NCBI GenBank assembly: GCA_000320605.2
Contig: KB445794.1
Location: 2,254,867 to 2,318,866, forward strand
Length of the DNA: 64,000 bases
Source: Gelatoporia subvermispora B
Lineage: Eukaryota > Basidiomycota > Agaricomycetes > Polyporales > Gelatoporiaceae
Reading direction: 5' to 3'
Part shown: one piece after another, positions 1 to 11,443 of the stretch
Numbering within the stretch: position 1 is the first letter of the stretch
Layout: each line of letters opens with the position of its first letter
The notes under the pieces: model-generated
Databases searched by the model: none
What the model was told of the DNA's origin: nothing
The model's input: the letters and a program-made list of their open reading frames with translations, nothing else
Made by a program: the position numbers and the translations under genes

Positions 1-1209
1 TTCCTGTCGCTTCTAGACTCCTTCTAGACCTAGCCATGCCTAGCCAGACCTAGACTGGGACATGTGACTCTGGGACACCTGCACATGTGCGCATCACGTG
101 CCTGCTATGTCATGTGACTAGCCTGGAGCCACACAGGCAGCCACTACCAGCTAACTCGTCACTGTTCTGAGAATGGAATACACACTGCCTGCCACTGCTC
201 TAGTGCTGGTTAAGCGCTTAGCTTTGAAAAACTGTGACAGGTAGATAGGCACTCTGCCAGGCGCACATTTGTGACAGCGACGTCAAGGCATGCCAAAGTG
301 TAGTTGACATTTTCGTGATGTTTTCAGGCTTTCCGTCGCGCTTGACGTTCGCCACTGTATCTTCCGGTTGTTTAGGGCTATAAAGCGGAGGACCTTGACC
401 CTCTTTTGGTGTGCAAATACCCCCACCTCTGCCATATCGACCATGAGTGAAAGGTGGACATAATGGGCAATACACCTACTTACAAAAAAAGCTTCGATCA
501 TCAAGGAATGGGACAACCATGCCGACACACTCCAACCACGGCCCCCCAACGAGTGGTTCTTCTATCCGCACGAATGTTCTCCATGCACTCATAATATAAG
601 CCTTTTGAGTTGCCTTGCAGCGACTCAGGCACCACTGCATGGCACGGATCACGCTTCACTACCTCTGAAGGGGTCCGGAGAAATACGCCAAGCATCAATG
701 AGATCAAGTTAATTTACAACTGAGTTGCACCTCTTTCGACCTCACTACAACCAGGGCGATCATTTCTAGCCCCCATGGCTCAGTATGCTCGTCATATGAT
801 CTCAGAACTGAGAGATCGACGTGTTTCATATCCTGGATCCTGGAACGCAGTTAGAGGACGAAGCGGCGGTGTGCAATACGTGTTCAGCCAAGTACCAGTT
901 AGTCCCCCATGAAAACCTGTGGTTCATAGATCCCTCAACACAGTTGGAGGCTTACCCGCAACACACTCAACTGACGTAAGCCATCCGTATCTACTCTGTG
1001 ACTATGTTCAAGGTTCAGGCGGATGAGATGGCAAAGCAGACCAACGTATGGATACTGGGAGGAATCAAATAGTGTGTATCAAGCATGAGTTGATGGAACG
1101 CTGACATCCATGAGTCCGTATACACGAGTAGCCGTTGACTTAGTCCCCAGCGTATTTAGAGATAGCAGATCGATTCATCTACGTCCCTTAAGCTGCCCAG
1201 CAACGTCAT
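1..1209. other. No supportable gene
   Basis: Only short, mutually overlapping open frames without recognisable motifs are present on either strand. I see no tRNA, repeat array or conserved protein segment here. Confidence 0.5.
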
Positions 1210-1540
1210 CGCATTGTACGCGCTCTTTCAAACGCTCTCCACTCACCGCGTCGTGTCGCTGATCCGCGTTCAAGCCTTTGGCAGCTGGTCAGCTTCGCGT
1301 ACAGCCGTGCGTTCTCTTTTCACGCTACGACTGCATCAGACATGTCTTTCTAAGAATACTTGCCTCGGCTGTCAGACTCTCAAGCCGGGCTATGAACATG
1401 AGGGGTCAGGCCTTGAAGGCGATGAGTTTTATGAACGAGCCGTCAGCCTCGTATGCCGGCGCAACCACCCCCAGATCCATGAAGTGCACATCACGATACC
1501 GGAGGAAGTGTGATTGCACATATGTTGCTCCTGCGAAGAA
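1210..1540 (-). pseudogene. Decayed coronin fragment
   Basis: Read on the minus strand, two blocks resemble the intact coronin at 7.1-9.0 kb and occur in the same order. The first, near 1425-1500, reads AYEADGSFIKLIAF, matching AYKVAGSSIEAIAF just after the last propeller blade of the intact gene. The second, near 1215-1335, reads VVA-stop-KENARLYAKL, matching VAALKEENARLNAEL in the C-terminal coiled coil. The proline/alanine linker between them is missing and an in-frame stop interrupts the coiled coil. DNA similarity is also visible by eye over roughly 110 bases. I infer an old partial duplication of the neighbouring gene. Chance similarity of a coiled coil cannot be fully excluded, but two collinear blocks make that less likely. 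Confidence 0.5.
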
Positions 1541-1912
1541 GGAATGCGTAGGCTGTATAACCGCTCCTTGAGCACCGATTACCACACGGGTTCACATCAT
1601 CTCACGATCAGCTCGTAACGATGACATCGATACCACTATGCATTGCATGAATTGTGGTCTACACTAAAATTGACGTCTTGATCCTTTCATCATGTTACAG
1701 AAGGATTTAGACGATAAGTAACAGGACACGGGGGCATTTCACAGGTGATGACGCCTAGGAGTAACTACCTGATTCCAAGCACTGTACAGCCGGATAAGCG
1801 AGTACACGATATACAGCCGCTAAACAATAGATCCTTCTCGTTCCACTTCGACTTTCTTGGTGATGCATATGGGGATGCTGGAGAGCTAGAATAATGAGTA
1901 AGCGATGAGAGA

Positions 1913-3812
1913 TCAAGTATATATAATCAACACACGGACCGTTCGGTCTGAACGGATGTCTCGGACATCTGCGGTCATCGTGGACCCCGTAGGTGGCATG
2001 GTACTGAGGGGGATCGCGATCATTTCTCCCTTTTCTCTAGCAATTTCTCGCAACTCCTGCCGTGCGTTCAGAGTTGCCAATAGTGCGTTGAAGAGCACTA
2101 ATCCGTATACCTGGTGTTAGCTACCGGAGGATGTAATGGTGGCCGGTGAGACCTACAAGTAGGCAAGGCCATGAAGATTGCTATATAGGCGAAGTTTTGC
2201 GACACGGTTGCCCACTGCCCATATTATTAGATACAGAGCACAGTACACAAACGCATAGATGGGCACCGATATGCACAAGCCAAGTGCACACAACCTGTTG
2301 TCCAGTCAGCTCGATGTCAGAATGTGTCGTGCTTCAAGCGCATACGCAGTCACTAAGCCTGTGTTGATGCTGTATATCATCATTGTCCTGATCATGCTTT
2401 GCGTTCTATGTGAAAGATAAGCAAATGTCTTGACAAGATGAATGTCAATATTACGCTGGGACTTTGCTCCGTCGCTTCCACAAGAAGATGATCTGACAAA
2501 TGACGACCAATGTATTGGCCACGATGGAGGACATAAAGGCGACATAATATTCGGCCTGAGCGGTATGTGAATATCCTGAAGTATATGATCAAGTTCATAC
2601 ACATCATGAGGCTATGCTGCGCAGAGAACCATCCGTGTTCTACCACTTGACTGCGTGTGGGCCCCGTATGAGAAGTTCATCGCTTTGCCTTCGTGAAGAG
2701 CACTTACTCCCTGATTATGAACACTGGCTCACCACATGTGTCAGGATAGATTCTGGTGACGTGAAATCGAATCTCACCCAACATCCCCCCTTAAGCATCA
2801 TGCCATGTAAGACAAAGCATTGGAACAAATTCCAGATAACTTCGTCTCATACCTAACTCTCCGAAGGTACATATCATCTTAACATTGGTAAGTTTATTTT
2901 ACACCAACACACCCAATTTGACGTACTATGGGAGTGGTCACAAACCAGTTCTTGTTGCTGACTGTTACACAGTTCACGGTCAGTCAAATCGAACCCAGAC
3001 GATGAAAGAATCGCGTGGGAAGTAGACTTACATTTCCAAATTCGAATGCAGAATATACTGCGCCCAGGGATGCGAGTTTGAACATACACGTTGACCAATT
3101 GTTAGAGCATACCTTCGGACACAAAAATCCATCACAGCCTAAATATCAGGTCAACATTTGACATTCTAGTAGAGTATCTATCCTTACGGTCACATAGACG
3201 GTTGCCTGGTGCGACGTTAATAAGCCTCACGAGGTACAGTTATGACAAGTACTGCTTACAAACACGCTCCTGTATTTGTAATGGAATCATTAAGACATGC
3301 AACCATCCAAAATTGTGCACATACCAAATCTCCCTCAAGAGTCCGAGAGGGTTGCAGAACTCGGTGACAGCATATGTATATGCCAGATGGCATATAAAAG
3401 CCTGATGAATAGTGTCCAAAATCCTGCGGATCCTGCAGTGAGAATCTAGGTCGAATCACCAGTAGGGATGTACGCACCAGAGAAAGACGATCTTCAGAGT
3501 CGATCAATAATTGCGTGAGCTAGCGTGTGCACAAGGATCAAAAAAAATGACGCACGATAGCTTTGAACACACGTGAGTCACCGTCCGAATGGTGAAGATA
3601 GATGTACGGTTGAATAGTTGTCATCCCAAATAGGCTTGCTGTAGTCAATAAGGCCGCACTCATAAAATGTTGTTTGCCACTTACGCAGATGTGACCATTG
3701 AAGCTGGACAAAAGCATGCTTAGCATGTCAGTGTCGAAGGTGTGAAAGGCGTACCAATGACAACGGCACCCAGTGTGCCATCCAGATGAAGCAATGCATT
3801 GGAAGAGGTCAT
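1913..3812 (-). CDS. DUF6534-type seven-helix membrane protein (copy 1)
   Basis: This is a predicted multi-pass membrane protein of the DUF6534 family, which is very abundant in Agaricomycetes; its function is unknown. I assembled it from small exons. The start exon at 3812 gives MTSSNALLHLDGTLGAVVI, spliced to ASLFGMTTIQPYIYLHHSD (the family's usual first helix and short loop). Next come a blade beginning LDTIHQAFICHLAYTY, then VNVYVQ..FCIRIWK joined to FSNKNWFVTTPIVRQIG, then the helix YYVAFMSSIVANTLVVICQ, the hallmark TQSMIRTMMIYSINTGLVT, and the end motif LLATLNARQELRE with a 45-residue hydrophilic tail. Introns are 50-70 bases with GT..AG ends. The junction just before the final exon (about 2085-2150) does not splice cleanly in my reading, so either I misplaced it or the gene carries a late frameshift. 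Related copies lie at 5.6-6.0 and 16.7-18.7 kb. Confidence 0.7.
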
Positions 3813-4795
3813 CGATACCCGAACTCGCTCAAGCTCGTGCAGGCCCGTACGTGCTTATGTATTCGGGCTGAATGCATTCTTATATAGTCGTATCAAATTA
3901 TTACAAGGTTTACCCAGGCTTAATTTCAGATGATGGTCTGCCAAACCCGATGCCGAGGTATCAAGACATCATGGCCTCGTCAGAATCTGATCGGTAACTT
4001 TGTTCAGCGAGGAACAGTGCAAAAATGGACGGATCATGCCTTAACCCACGAATATCGATCTTATTCCCAGTCGCCATGATGAAGTCCATTTGAGGTACAA
4101 CTGAGGAATTCTATATGGGCCAATTCCTCCGTCTCAGAAGATCAATGGTAGTCAAGAACACGATACGCACTAGGAGCTATGCTTTAAGTCCTGGAATTGA
4201 GGGCCTTGAAAAGATGTTGGAACGACTTGTTGGTGGCCTTCGACTCGGATGCTACAAACTACCGAGATGGGGGCGAAACCTTCATATAACAATCCGATCA
4301 TCTCAATGCATTCAGCTGCCTCGAACTTTAGGTGCCACACGGAGCAACATGTTATGTAAATACCGGAGGTACTGGATCACCGAACACGACCTGATCTTGC
4401 CGTGAGATGGCGCGCTAGAGGCATTGCTCAGAATAGCGCCAGCTATACTGCTATCGAGCCTCCGTCGCACGACGGCACTAACTGTAAGCGCTCATGTCCC
4501 AAGATAGATCATTACAGTTCCAGTTTGTCCATCCATACAAAGCGAAGAGCTGGCAGAAAGCTTAATAGAGTGATCAAGCCTCCTATCTTCTTCTCTTGTA
4601 TTTACGCCTCTCATCAGACAGTTCATCCAGTTGATTCGGAACATGTCATCGGATCGTTACCGCTAGAATTGAGCTTTCCTGCCATGAAGCCGGTACAGCA
4701 ATTACTGTACTCTGAGAAGCACGCCTTATACGTACGCATTCCTCCGGATATTCTCCATCTGCGCCGCTGGGTTTTGACTCTCTGGCTCGGGTCTT
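3813..4795. other. No supportable gene
   Basis: The stretch holds the probable 5' flank of the minus-strand DUF6534 gene. The rest contains overlapping open frames without recognised motifs. The 96-residue frame near 4115-4405 is basic and featureless and is not supported. Confidence 0.4.
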
Positions 4796-5219
4796 ATGCC
4801 GCTCTACGCTTGGGCACATGTTATGCATCAGCCCACCAACTGTATGAGCCTAACGCCACATCAAATGAACCAATTTTTCCAGATGTTGGAACCTCAGAAA
4901 CAGTTATATGGACAGATTGCAAGTGCCACGGCATCTTTTGCTCAAATGCAGGGCTCGGCCCCAGGTGCCTTCAGCTTAGGCACAGATGCAGAACTAGAGG
5001 CAGGTGCAAATTTGGGCGTGCATACAGGCATGCCGACATACATTTTGGCACGGGGGCAGAAGTGGTCTTTGAGGCATTGTCGAACGCGACATTATTGAAG
5101 CCATCAAGATTTTTCCGGCACTGTCTGGCCTGCATAGATGTCTTCGGAGAGAGCGCGCTCAGGCAACGAAGTGTACTAATAGAGATCTGACCGGAAAGAT
5201 TCGGACTGCGAAAGAGCAC
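4796..5219 (+). pseudogene. Possible remnant of an unknown coding sequence
   Basis: The frame starting at 4796 has coding-like composition: a Gln/Met-rich stretch (MNQFFQML, QKQLYGQ, FAQMQGSAPGAFS) then acidic and glycine residues. It ends at a stop near 5098. A second frame from about 5082 to 5219 continues with basic residues (DIIEAIKIFPALSGL...). The overlapping 262-residue frame at 4402-5190 has no such character. I do not recognise the family. The frame change suggests a decayed gene or transposon relic, but an unrecognised intron or pure chance are alternatives. Confidence 0.22.
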
Positions 5220-5604
5220 TTAGTATAAAATGAGCAAAGCGGAAAGTGGGCGATAGCCTCAGAGGATCCTTCAAATATTCTGATCCATGCCGAGCATACT
5301 CGGAACGTTTGACGGATGTTCCTACTCCAAGTGAGAAGGCACCGGCCATTTTAAAAGAAGATACTACTTCTATATAGTCACAAACGTTTTCCTGTCAGGA
5401 GAATTTTCTGTGTGCAAGGGAGGTCGTGGGTGTCACTGCATCGAGGGAGTCAGAACCACCGAACCAGTCCATCATTTTGCTGGTCGTTCAATTCTAGCAG
5501 CTCCCAAAGAACATCAAGAGTCGCTTCAAGGGCGTTGAATAGCAATATCTCATGAAGTCGAGTGTAACCTTTGGCGGGGGACGTGTGTATGCCGCTTATG
5601 ACCT

Positions 5605-5985
5605 ACGGGCAGGCAGCGCGGCAAAGATGCCTACAAAAACAAAGGTGTCTGGAAATGCTACCCACTAAGACGTGTGTTTCTGTAGAGGTTCCGTTTTCCC
5701 AACCACCTATGCAGTAGCAAATCCTGTGACGATGATGTAGATGATCATATGTCGTATCATCGAGTCGGTCCTGGGACGAATGTTACTACTAGGCGACATC
5801 TCCAGCAGAACAGAAGGGAGTAATACACGGACTCTCTGTTCTGGAGTTGATATACTTTTCGTAAGAAGATGACCTGATGAATGACAATCAGGAAATTGAT
5901 GCCCATGCAGAACGCTGTGCCGAGGTAGTATCCAGACTACTTCACATGTGAGTACCATAGAAACAACGAACTGGTTAGCAGACAT
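5605..5985 (-). pseudogene. DUF6534 family fragment (copy 2)
   Basis: On the minus strand the exon GYYLGTAFCMGINFLIVIHQ..FLRK is followed, after an intron-like gap, by TDSMIRHMIIYIIVTGFATA. This is the penultimate helix and hallmark TDS-(M)-(I)-x-Y-x-x-x-T-G motif of DUF6534 proteins. A short further segment GIFAALPA follows a TTTTTGTAG acceptor near 5640 and then runs into a stop. I could not find the N-terminal helices between 6.0 and 7.0 kb, nor the LNAR end motif below 5.6 kb. It is therefore best read as a truncated, non-functional copy of the same family as 1.9-3.8 kb, on the same strand and about 3.5 kb away. Confidence 0.55.
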
Positions 5986-6229
5986 ATCGCGAGGGTATGC
6001 TACACGGCAAATAGTCCATGTAGAAGTGGTTGACTATATGTTCTATCAGGATTACGCTTCCTCTCCTTACTCCAACTGAGTACAAACTCTCTGAGTACAA
6101 GGCTAAGTTACTGTAAGTTCGATCTGACATGTAGACAAGACTAATTCTCACATAGTATTCCTCCCGAAAAATGTAGGGCGAGTGGAAGTCACTGAATATT
6201 GATGGCACTAGATGATCGTGTCATCTGAG

Positions 6230-7055
6230 GCTCTGAGCTGAGGCAGGATCTCTAAAATGTCTTGGGATGCGCACAGACTTGCCGGCAGCAACATACGGCA
6301 GACGAAGCCGCTCATTCACGCATCCTGGCTTGAGTGCACCGAAATTTATTGACAATAGTGCCCTGAGACCATCGCAGCCCGAACTCCCGTCCACGCTGGC
6401 AAATGGCAGGCCTATGGGTGCACAACGCTTGGGTGAGACCCGTGTCCAACCCGCCTGACCCGCATCTGACCCGGTACGGGTAAACGGCGAGACACCCGCG
6501 AGTATACCCGTGGTGTGCACTACTTGGGGCAACTAGCTCACCTCGGCTTACTGCGCCACCGTCTCGCTGCGCAACGTGACACCTACATATTCTTTCTTTG
6601 CAACCTCGCAGCACGACGACTTTCGTCAGAGACTACAGCCAGGCTATGTTGACGTGTATTTTTATCGAGGTGGAGGTCTACAAAGTACAAGTTCCACTTT
6701 AGTAAATCCATGTTATCATGGTGGGGCGAACAGTGTCCAGCGTCTGTGTCGCAGGGCAAAGTCAACTCGTAGAGACTTTGCATGGTAGAGAACAGCACAG
6801 CGCAGGTACCAACAATCCAGGGTTTGGTCTCAGAGTCACTTTCCGAAGAGATCGAGACGCGTTGCATGATTGCTTAATGTGGCTGAAAGATGCAACTACT
6901 GTATGGGCAAAACCTTCTCTCTTATTCCCTCGGACCAGAACCAAAGCTTCTCTGGTGAATCCTCTTCCATCCGAAAAGCCCTGCATGCCATTGCTTGTAT
7001 TTGGTAAAACATCAGATAGGACCCATCATGCCTAAATCATCCAATTCTGCATCTT
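6230..7055. repeat. Intergenic stretch with an ACCCG-rich cluster
   Basis: Between about 6433 and 6515 the pentamer ACCCG, or its reverse CGGGT, recurs about seven times, including a central palindromic GACCCGGTACGGGT. Such clusters are common at the ends of decayed mobile elements, but I cannot find matching termini. No gene is supported in the rest of the stretch. The 3' flank of coronin begins at its right edge. Confidence 0.35.
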
Positions 7056-9039
7056 TCAACTGTCTAACAGCGCGGCCGCCTTGCGCGCGTTCGTCCGGAT
7101 GCTCTCCACCTGCAGCTCCAGATTCCTGATCTGCGCTCGCGCCTCGCGCAGCTCTGCATTCAGCCGCGCGTTCTCCTCTTTCAGCGCAGCGACCGCGTGG
7201 TCCTATCACATCGGGTCAGCGACAATAGTAGACTTCAATATTTCCTCGAACACTCACATCAGTAGGTTGCGAGCGCACCGGTGTCTTGTCTTCGGTCGCG
7301 GGGTACGGCTCAGGCGCCTTTGTGACCGCCGGCGCCGGCGCCGGCGCCAGCGCTGCAGGGGCAGGGGCAGACGCGGGTGTGGATTCAGGCGCACTAGCCG
7401 TCCGCGTCGGGGCGGGGGCAGACTGGGGAGCGGGAGCGGGGGTGGACTTCGGGGCGTCGCTGATCGCGCCATTCTCGAGGCTGACGAGCTTCGCGGGCGC
7501 GGTCTTGCCCGCGAAGAACTCGCCCGCGGAGAGCGCCGGCTCGGAGGACGGTGCAGGAGGATAGATGTCTGACTGGAAGGAATCGGACTACAGAGGAAAG
7601 GCTTAGTGTCAAGCTGAGATGGAGAGAAACGCAGCGAACCTTGCGAGGAACGATGAAGGCGATAGCCTCGATGGAGGAGCCGGCCACCTTGTATGCCCTC
7701 GCGATCTCGCAGTCGGACACATTCAGTGCGCGCCGCGGGAGGAAGCACATGCCGCGCTGGGGGTCGGACGACTTGTACTCGGCCAACGCGAACAGGTTGT
7801 CGTTCTCCCACTCGTAGTACCGGATGTTGCCATCTCTAATGTTCGAAAGTCACGTCAGTGAATGCCATCGATATAAGCTCAATCGACACACGCACCCTTT
7901 GCCCGCTGTGTATTGCATGAAATAAGCCAGGATCGTGCGAAACTAAACAAAGGAAACATACCAAGGAAGAGGATGTTGTTGTCCGACCAGAACGGCATCA
8001 ATACACCTGAAGTCTGGTCGATGGTCGTCATCCGCATGTTGTTGAGGCTGCCCGTCTCCCACACTGCAACCTGTCGGTCACTCATCTTGCTGAAACCAGT
8101 GGTCGCAATGTTATCTCTGTCGCCCATCCAGACCACGCGCGCACCCTGTACACGATATCAACGGGTTAGGCACCTAGAGGTCTAGGAATAAGCACCGGCA
8201 CTCACCTTGATACCACCGTGGCCCTCTGTAACACGCACAGCGTCTCCTCCCGCACGAGGGTCGAATAGCCGGATCTTGCGGTCTCTGCACGTCGTCACGA
8301 GCACGTTGCCCGTCGGGTTGAACGCAAGACTCTGAATAGCATCTCCATGGCCGCCGAGCGTGACGCGCGCGCTCTCCGAGTTCTCGAGGTCCCAGAGCTT
8401 GACGACATGGTCGCCCGTCGTGGTCGCGAGCACGTTCGCTGCGGTCGGGTGGAAGAGCACCTGACCGACGCGGCGCGGGCTCACGTCGATGCGCGCGACG
8501 GGGTCGAAATCGCGCGGCTCCCACCCATCCGCGTTCCATCCGTCGAACACGGAGTCCTCCACCTTCCAGATCATCGCCTTGCCGTCCTCGCCTGCGGACG
8601 CGACCAGCGCGTCGTTGAAGGGCGACCAGTCAGTATCAAGGACAGGTCCAGTGTGCGAGCGCGCAAGGGGGATGAGGTCAGGGAGCTTGGAAGGGAACCC
8701 GAATGGCAGCGGCTGGAAGGGCGAGGGGAGAGGTAGGATGGCAAATGCGCCTCCGCCGGAGGCATTCCAGTTGACGCTGATGTATCGCTGCGATGTGGCA
8801 GTTCCAGTTCATGCGTCCGGGACAACAGGCAGTGTACTCACCGAGGACGCAGCAATGAGGTTCGTATCCCAAGCACTGGCTGATACCTTCACGTTGTCGA
8901 CGCTGTACTCCTTCTTTCCCTGCTGCCCGAAGACATGACTAGTAACATCATCATGCGGCGATTCAGCAGTGCCAGCGACGCTGATGTTGCATGATCTAGC
9001 TACTCACCGGTACTTGGACGCTCGCACAAAACGAGACAT
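7056..9039 (-). CDS. CRN1: Coronin, actin-binding WD40 protein
   Basis: Coronin binds F-actin and the Arp2/3 complex at cortical actin patches. The first exon MSRFVRASKYR splices (donor GTGAGT) to HVFGQQGKKEYSVDNVKVS, giving the diagnostic SKYRHVFG signature at the N-terminus. Seven-blade WD40 propeller repeats follow, for example HTGPVLDTDWSPFND, MIWK, GDHVVKLWDLEN, DRKIRLFDPRAG and MSDRQVAVWE. After the propeller comes the coronin extension FLPRRALNVSDCEIARAYK..IAFIVPRK. A low-complexity Pro/Ala/Thr linker, from a GGCGCC-type DNA repeat near 7325-7375, precedes a 45-residue C-terminal coiled coil with heptad leucines that ends LLDS at 7056. At least seven short introns are visible. The ATG at 9039 gives the canonical N-terminus. 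The gene is divergent from GCV1 across 411 bases. All expected domains are present and I see no lesion. Confidence 0.93.
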
Positions 9040-9450
9040 GGTGCCACTTCAACACGCGGTAGACCTGGGAGGAGATAGTAGTGTAAGTAGGTAGTTGCTT
9101 GACAACACAGCGGAATGCGCTGTACTGGATGCGCTCAGCTAAGCGCTGCCGCGGCGCTCAAGCGAGCCATTAACGCATGTTAACATGTGTCTAAGCCAGA
9201 TAGAAACACGATTCAAAAGACTTAAATGCGCGTAAGGACTCTCCTATCGCAAACTCTATCGCTGCTTACCAGGCACTGTATTGACGCCTTGAAAGCAGTC
9301 ATTACGACCTCACGCGACTCCGCGTTCCGCGTTGGGAGCCCCGATGAGCAGGCTTGAGCGCCTTGGCGATCGGTCGAGCCTCTCATAATTTAAATGGTCC
9401 GACGTAATCCTTAGACGTTCGACTTTTTGTCGACTCTTTCCTAGACCACC
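9040..9450. promoter_or_regulatory. Shared intergenic region between divergent CRN1 and GCV1
   Basis: These 411 bases separate the two start codons, so the 5' regions and promoters of both genes must lie here. I see no convincing TATA box. The stretch contains several GCG-rich short motifs and no open frame that resembles a gene. Confidence 0.6.
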
Positions 9451-11126
9451 ATGCTCGCGACACGTACAATCTCCAGAGTGGCCCGCTGCTCGGGTGTGGC
9501 AAGGGATCATGTTCTCAAGATGCGTGCAATGGCGAGTGCAGCAGCAGGGGGACAGGTTCGTGACGAGACATTTGCCAAGGAGAATAGGCCAACGACCTTC
9601 GGAGACTTATATGTCCTGCTGTAGCTGAGGAGAACTCCTCTGTACGACTTCCACGTCGAAAACGGGGCGAAAATGGTGCCCTTCGCGGGCTACTCCATGC
9701 CCCTAGCATACGGAAGTGTGGGCGCAAGTGAGCATCCTCTTCCCCGGAGAGGGAATATGACGCTGACATGAAGAGCAGTTGCCAGCCATCACCATGTACG
9801 CAAATCCGTCGGCCTCTTCGACGTCTCCCACATGGTGCAACACAAGTCAGTCTCACCCTGTCCTGTCTGATGGCATGCCAATCTTGCATCCCAAAGTTTC
9901 CTAGGATCTGGCGCCACGGCCTTCCTCGAATGGATCACCCCTTCTTCCCTGTCCAAACTGGCGCCGTATTCCTCCACGCTCTCCGTCATTTTGAATGAAA
10001 AGGGCGGAATCATTGACGACACGGTCATCACGAAACACGCCGACGATGCGTTTTACGTCGTTACGAACGCTGGGCGTCGGGATCGTGACCTCGCGTGGAT
10101 CAAGGAGCGTCTAGAGGAGTGGGACTCAACAAGAGCTGCTGAGGCTGGCAAGGTGGAGCACGAAGTACTTGAGGACTGGGGCCTCCTCGCACTTCAAGGT
10201 GAGTCTTTCTGCTTTTGATCTGGTGACCGGAACTAGATATCACGGTCGTAGGTCCTGAGGCCGCGCAGTACCTGCAAGGTCTCACCTCCTTTGACCTCAG
10301 AGAGCTGACATTCGGCAAGTCTGCATTCGTACCCCTAGAAGGGTACAATCTACATGTCGCTCGTGGTGGCTATACCGGTGAGGATGGTTTCGAGGTGCGC
10401 ATTCTGGACTGAGGTAGAACTTCTAACATGGTGGCTCATGCTCGCTGTTCCAGATCTCGATCCCTCCTTCACAGACGGTTGAGGTCGCGCAATTATTATC
10501 TAAGCCCCCTGTACAGTTGACAGGTCTTGGTGCCCGTGATAGTCTCCGTTTGGAGGCCGGTATGTGCCTTTACGGACAGGATCTGGATGAGGATACGACA
10601 CCGGTGGAGGCCGGCCTCACCTGGGTCATTGGTTCGTGGCCGTCTATGTTGTAAACTACTCAAGCTCACACCTGTATGTGTCCTTCAGGGAAGGAGCGCC
10701 GCGAGACCGGCGACTTCATTGGTGCCGAGGGTGTGCGGAAGCACCTCAAAGACGGCCCACCCCGGAGACGAATTGGCATAGTCGTTGAGGAGGCTCCCGC
10801 CCGTCGTACGTGAGCTCTTACACTTGTGCACATCCAGACGCTGATAGATTTGGTATACAGAGGGCGCGAAGATCTTTGCACCATCCAGCCAAGAGCTCAT
10901 TGGTTCGTGTTAATTCAGTGTATCAAGGGCGTGTTCTCATCTGCTGCCAGGTGCTGTTACGTCCGGAATCCCATCGCCGACGCTTGGGAAGAACATCGCT
11001 ATGGGCTATGTTCAATCGGGATACCACAAGAAGGGCACCGAGTTGCTCGTCGAAGTGCGAAACAAGCTCAGGAAGGCTGTACTAACGCCAATGCCCTTCG
11101 TCCCTACCAATTACTACCGCGGCTAG
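9451..11126 (+). CDS. GCV1: Aminomethyltransferase, T-protein of the glycine cleavage system
   Basis: The T-protein transfers the methylene group from the aminomethyl-lipoyl H-protein to tetrahydrofolate, releasing ammonia, in the mitochondrial matrix. The N-terminus [20 protein letters not shown] is Arg/Ser-rich without acidic residues until late, as expected for a mitochondrial presequence. A first intron (after ..AAGGQ) avoids a stop, and the next exon reads [26 protein letters not shown]. Further family motifs are [20 protein letters not shown], the folate-binding region with [10 protein letters not shown], then [18 protein letters not shown], and the C-terminal [28 protein letters not shown] ending at 11126. 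Introns are short and canonical. The length of about 400 residues matches the family. No lesion is visible. Confidence 0.93.
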
Positions 11127-11443
11127 TCAAGCCAGCGACGTCAATCGCCAGGAGATCTCAACATTCTCCATTACATACACGACTGCCTCAACGGCAGGAT
11201 GGGGCTCGCTGAGGACAACGTACTTCGGATTACGCCTCTCATGCTATCGCACGAGCTTAATAATACATTTCCCATGTCGAGCCGCCAGCTGTCGTGGGTA
11301 CATATATCGAAGCTGATTATATCCGCCGCAGAGGTCTTGCTCTTGATAGGTCCTTGATAACGAAAGCAATATGAGCGAAACACAGCAATCTACACGGGTC
11401 GAGGGTCTGACTGTAACCTGGTCTACTGCGGACATCGTAAACA
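11127..11443. other. Convergent intergenic spacer
   Basis: This 317-base spacer lies between the convergent 3' ends of GCV1 and the F-box-like gene. No gene or repeat was recognised. Confidence 0.6.

Noticed and set aside
4402..5190. 262-residue plus-strand frame
   Set aside because: Composition is rich in Cys, His and Arg with no domain pattern. A shorter frame in another phase looks more coding-like, so neither was called a gene.
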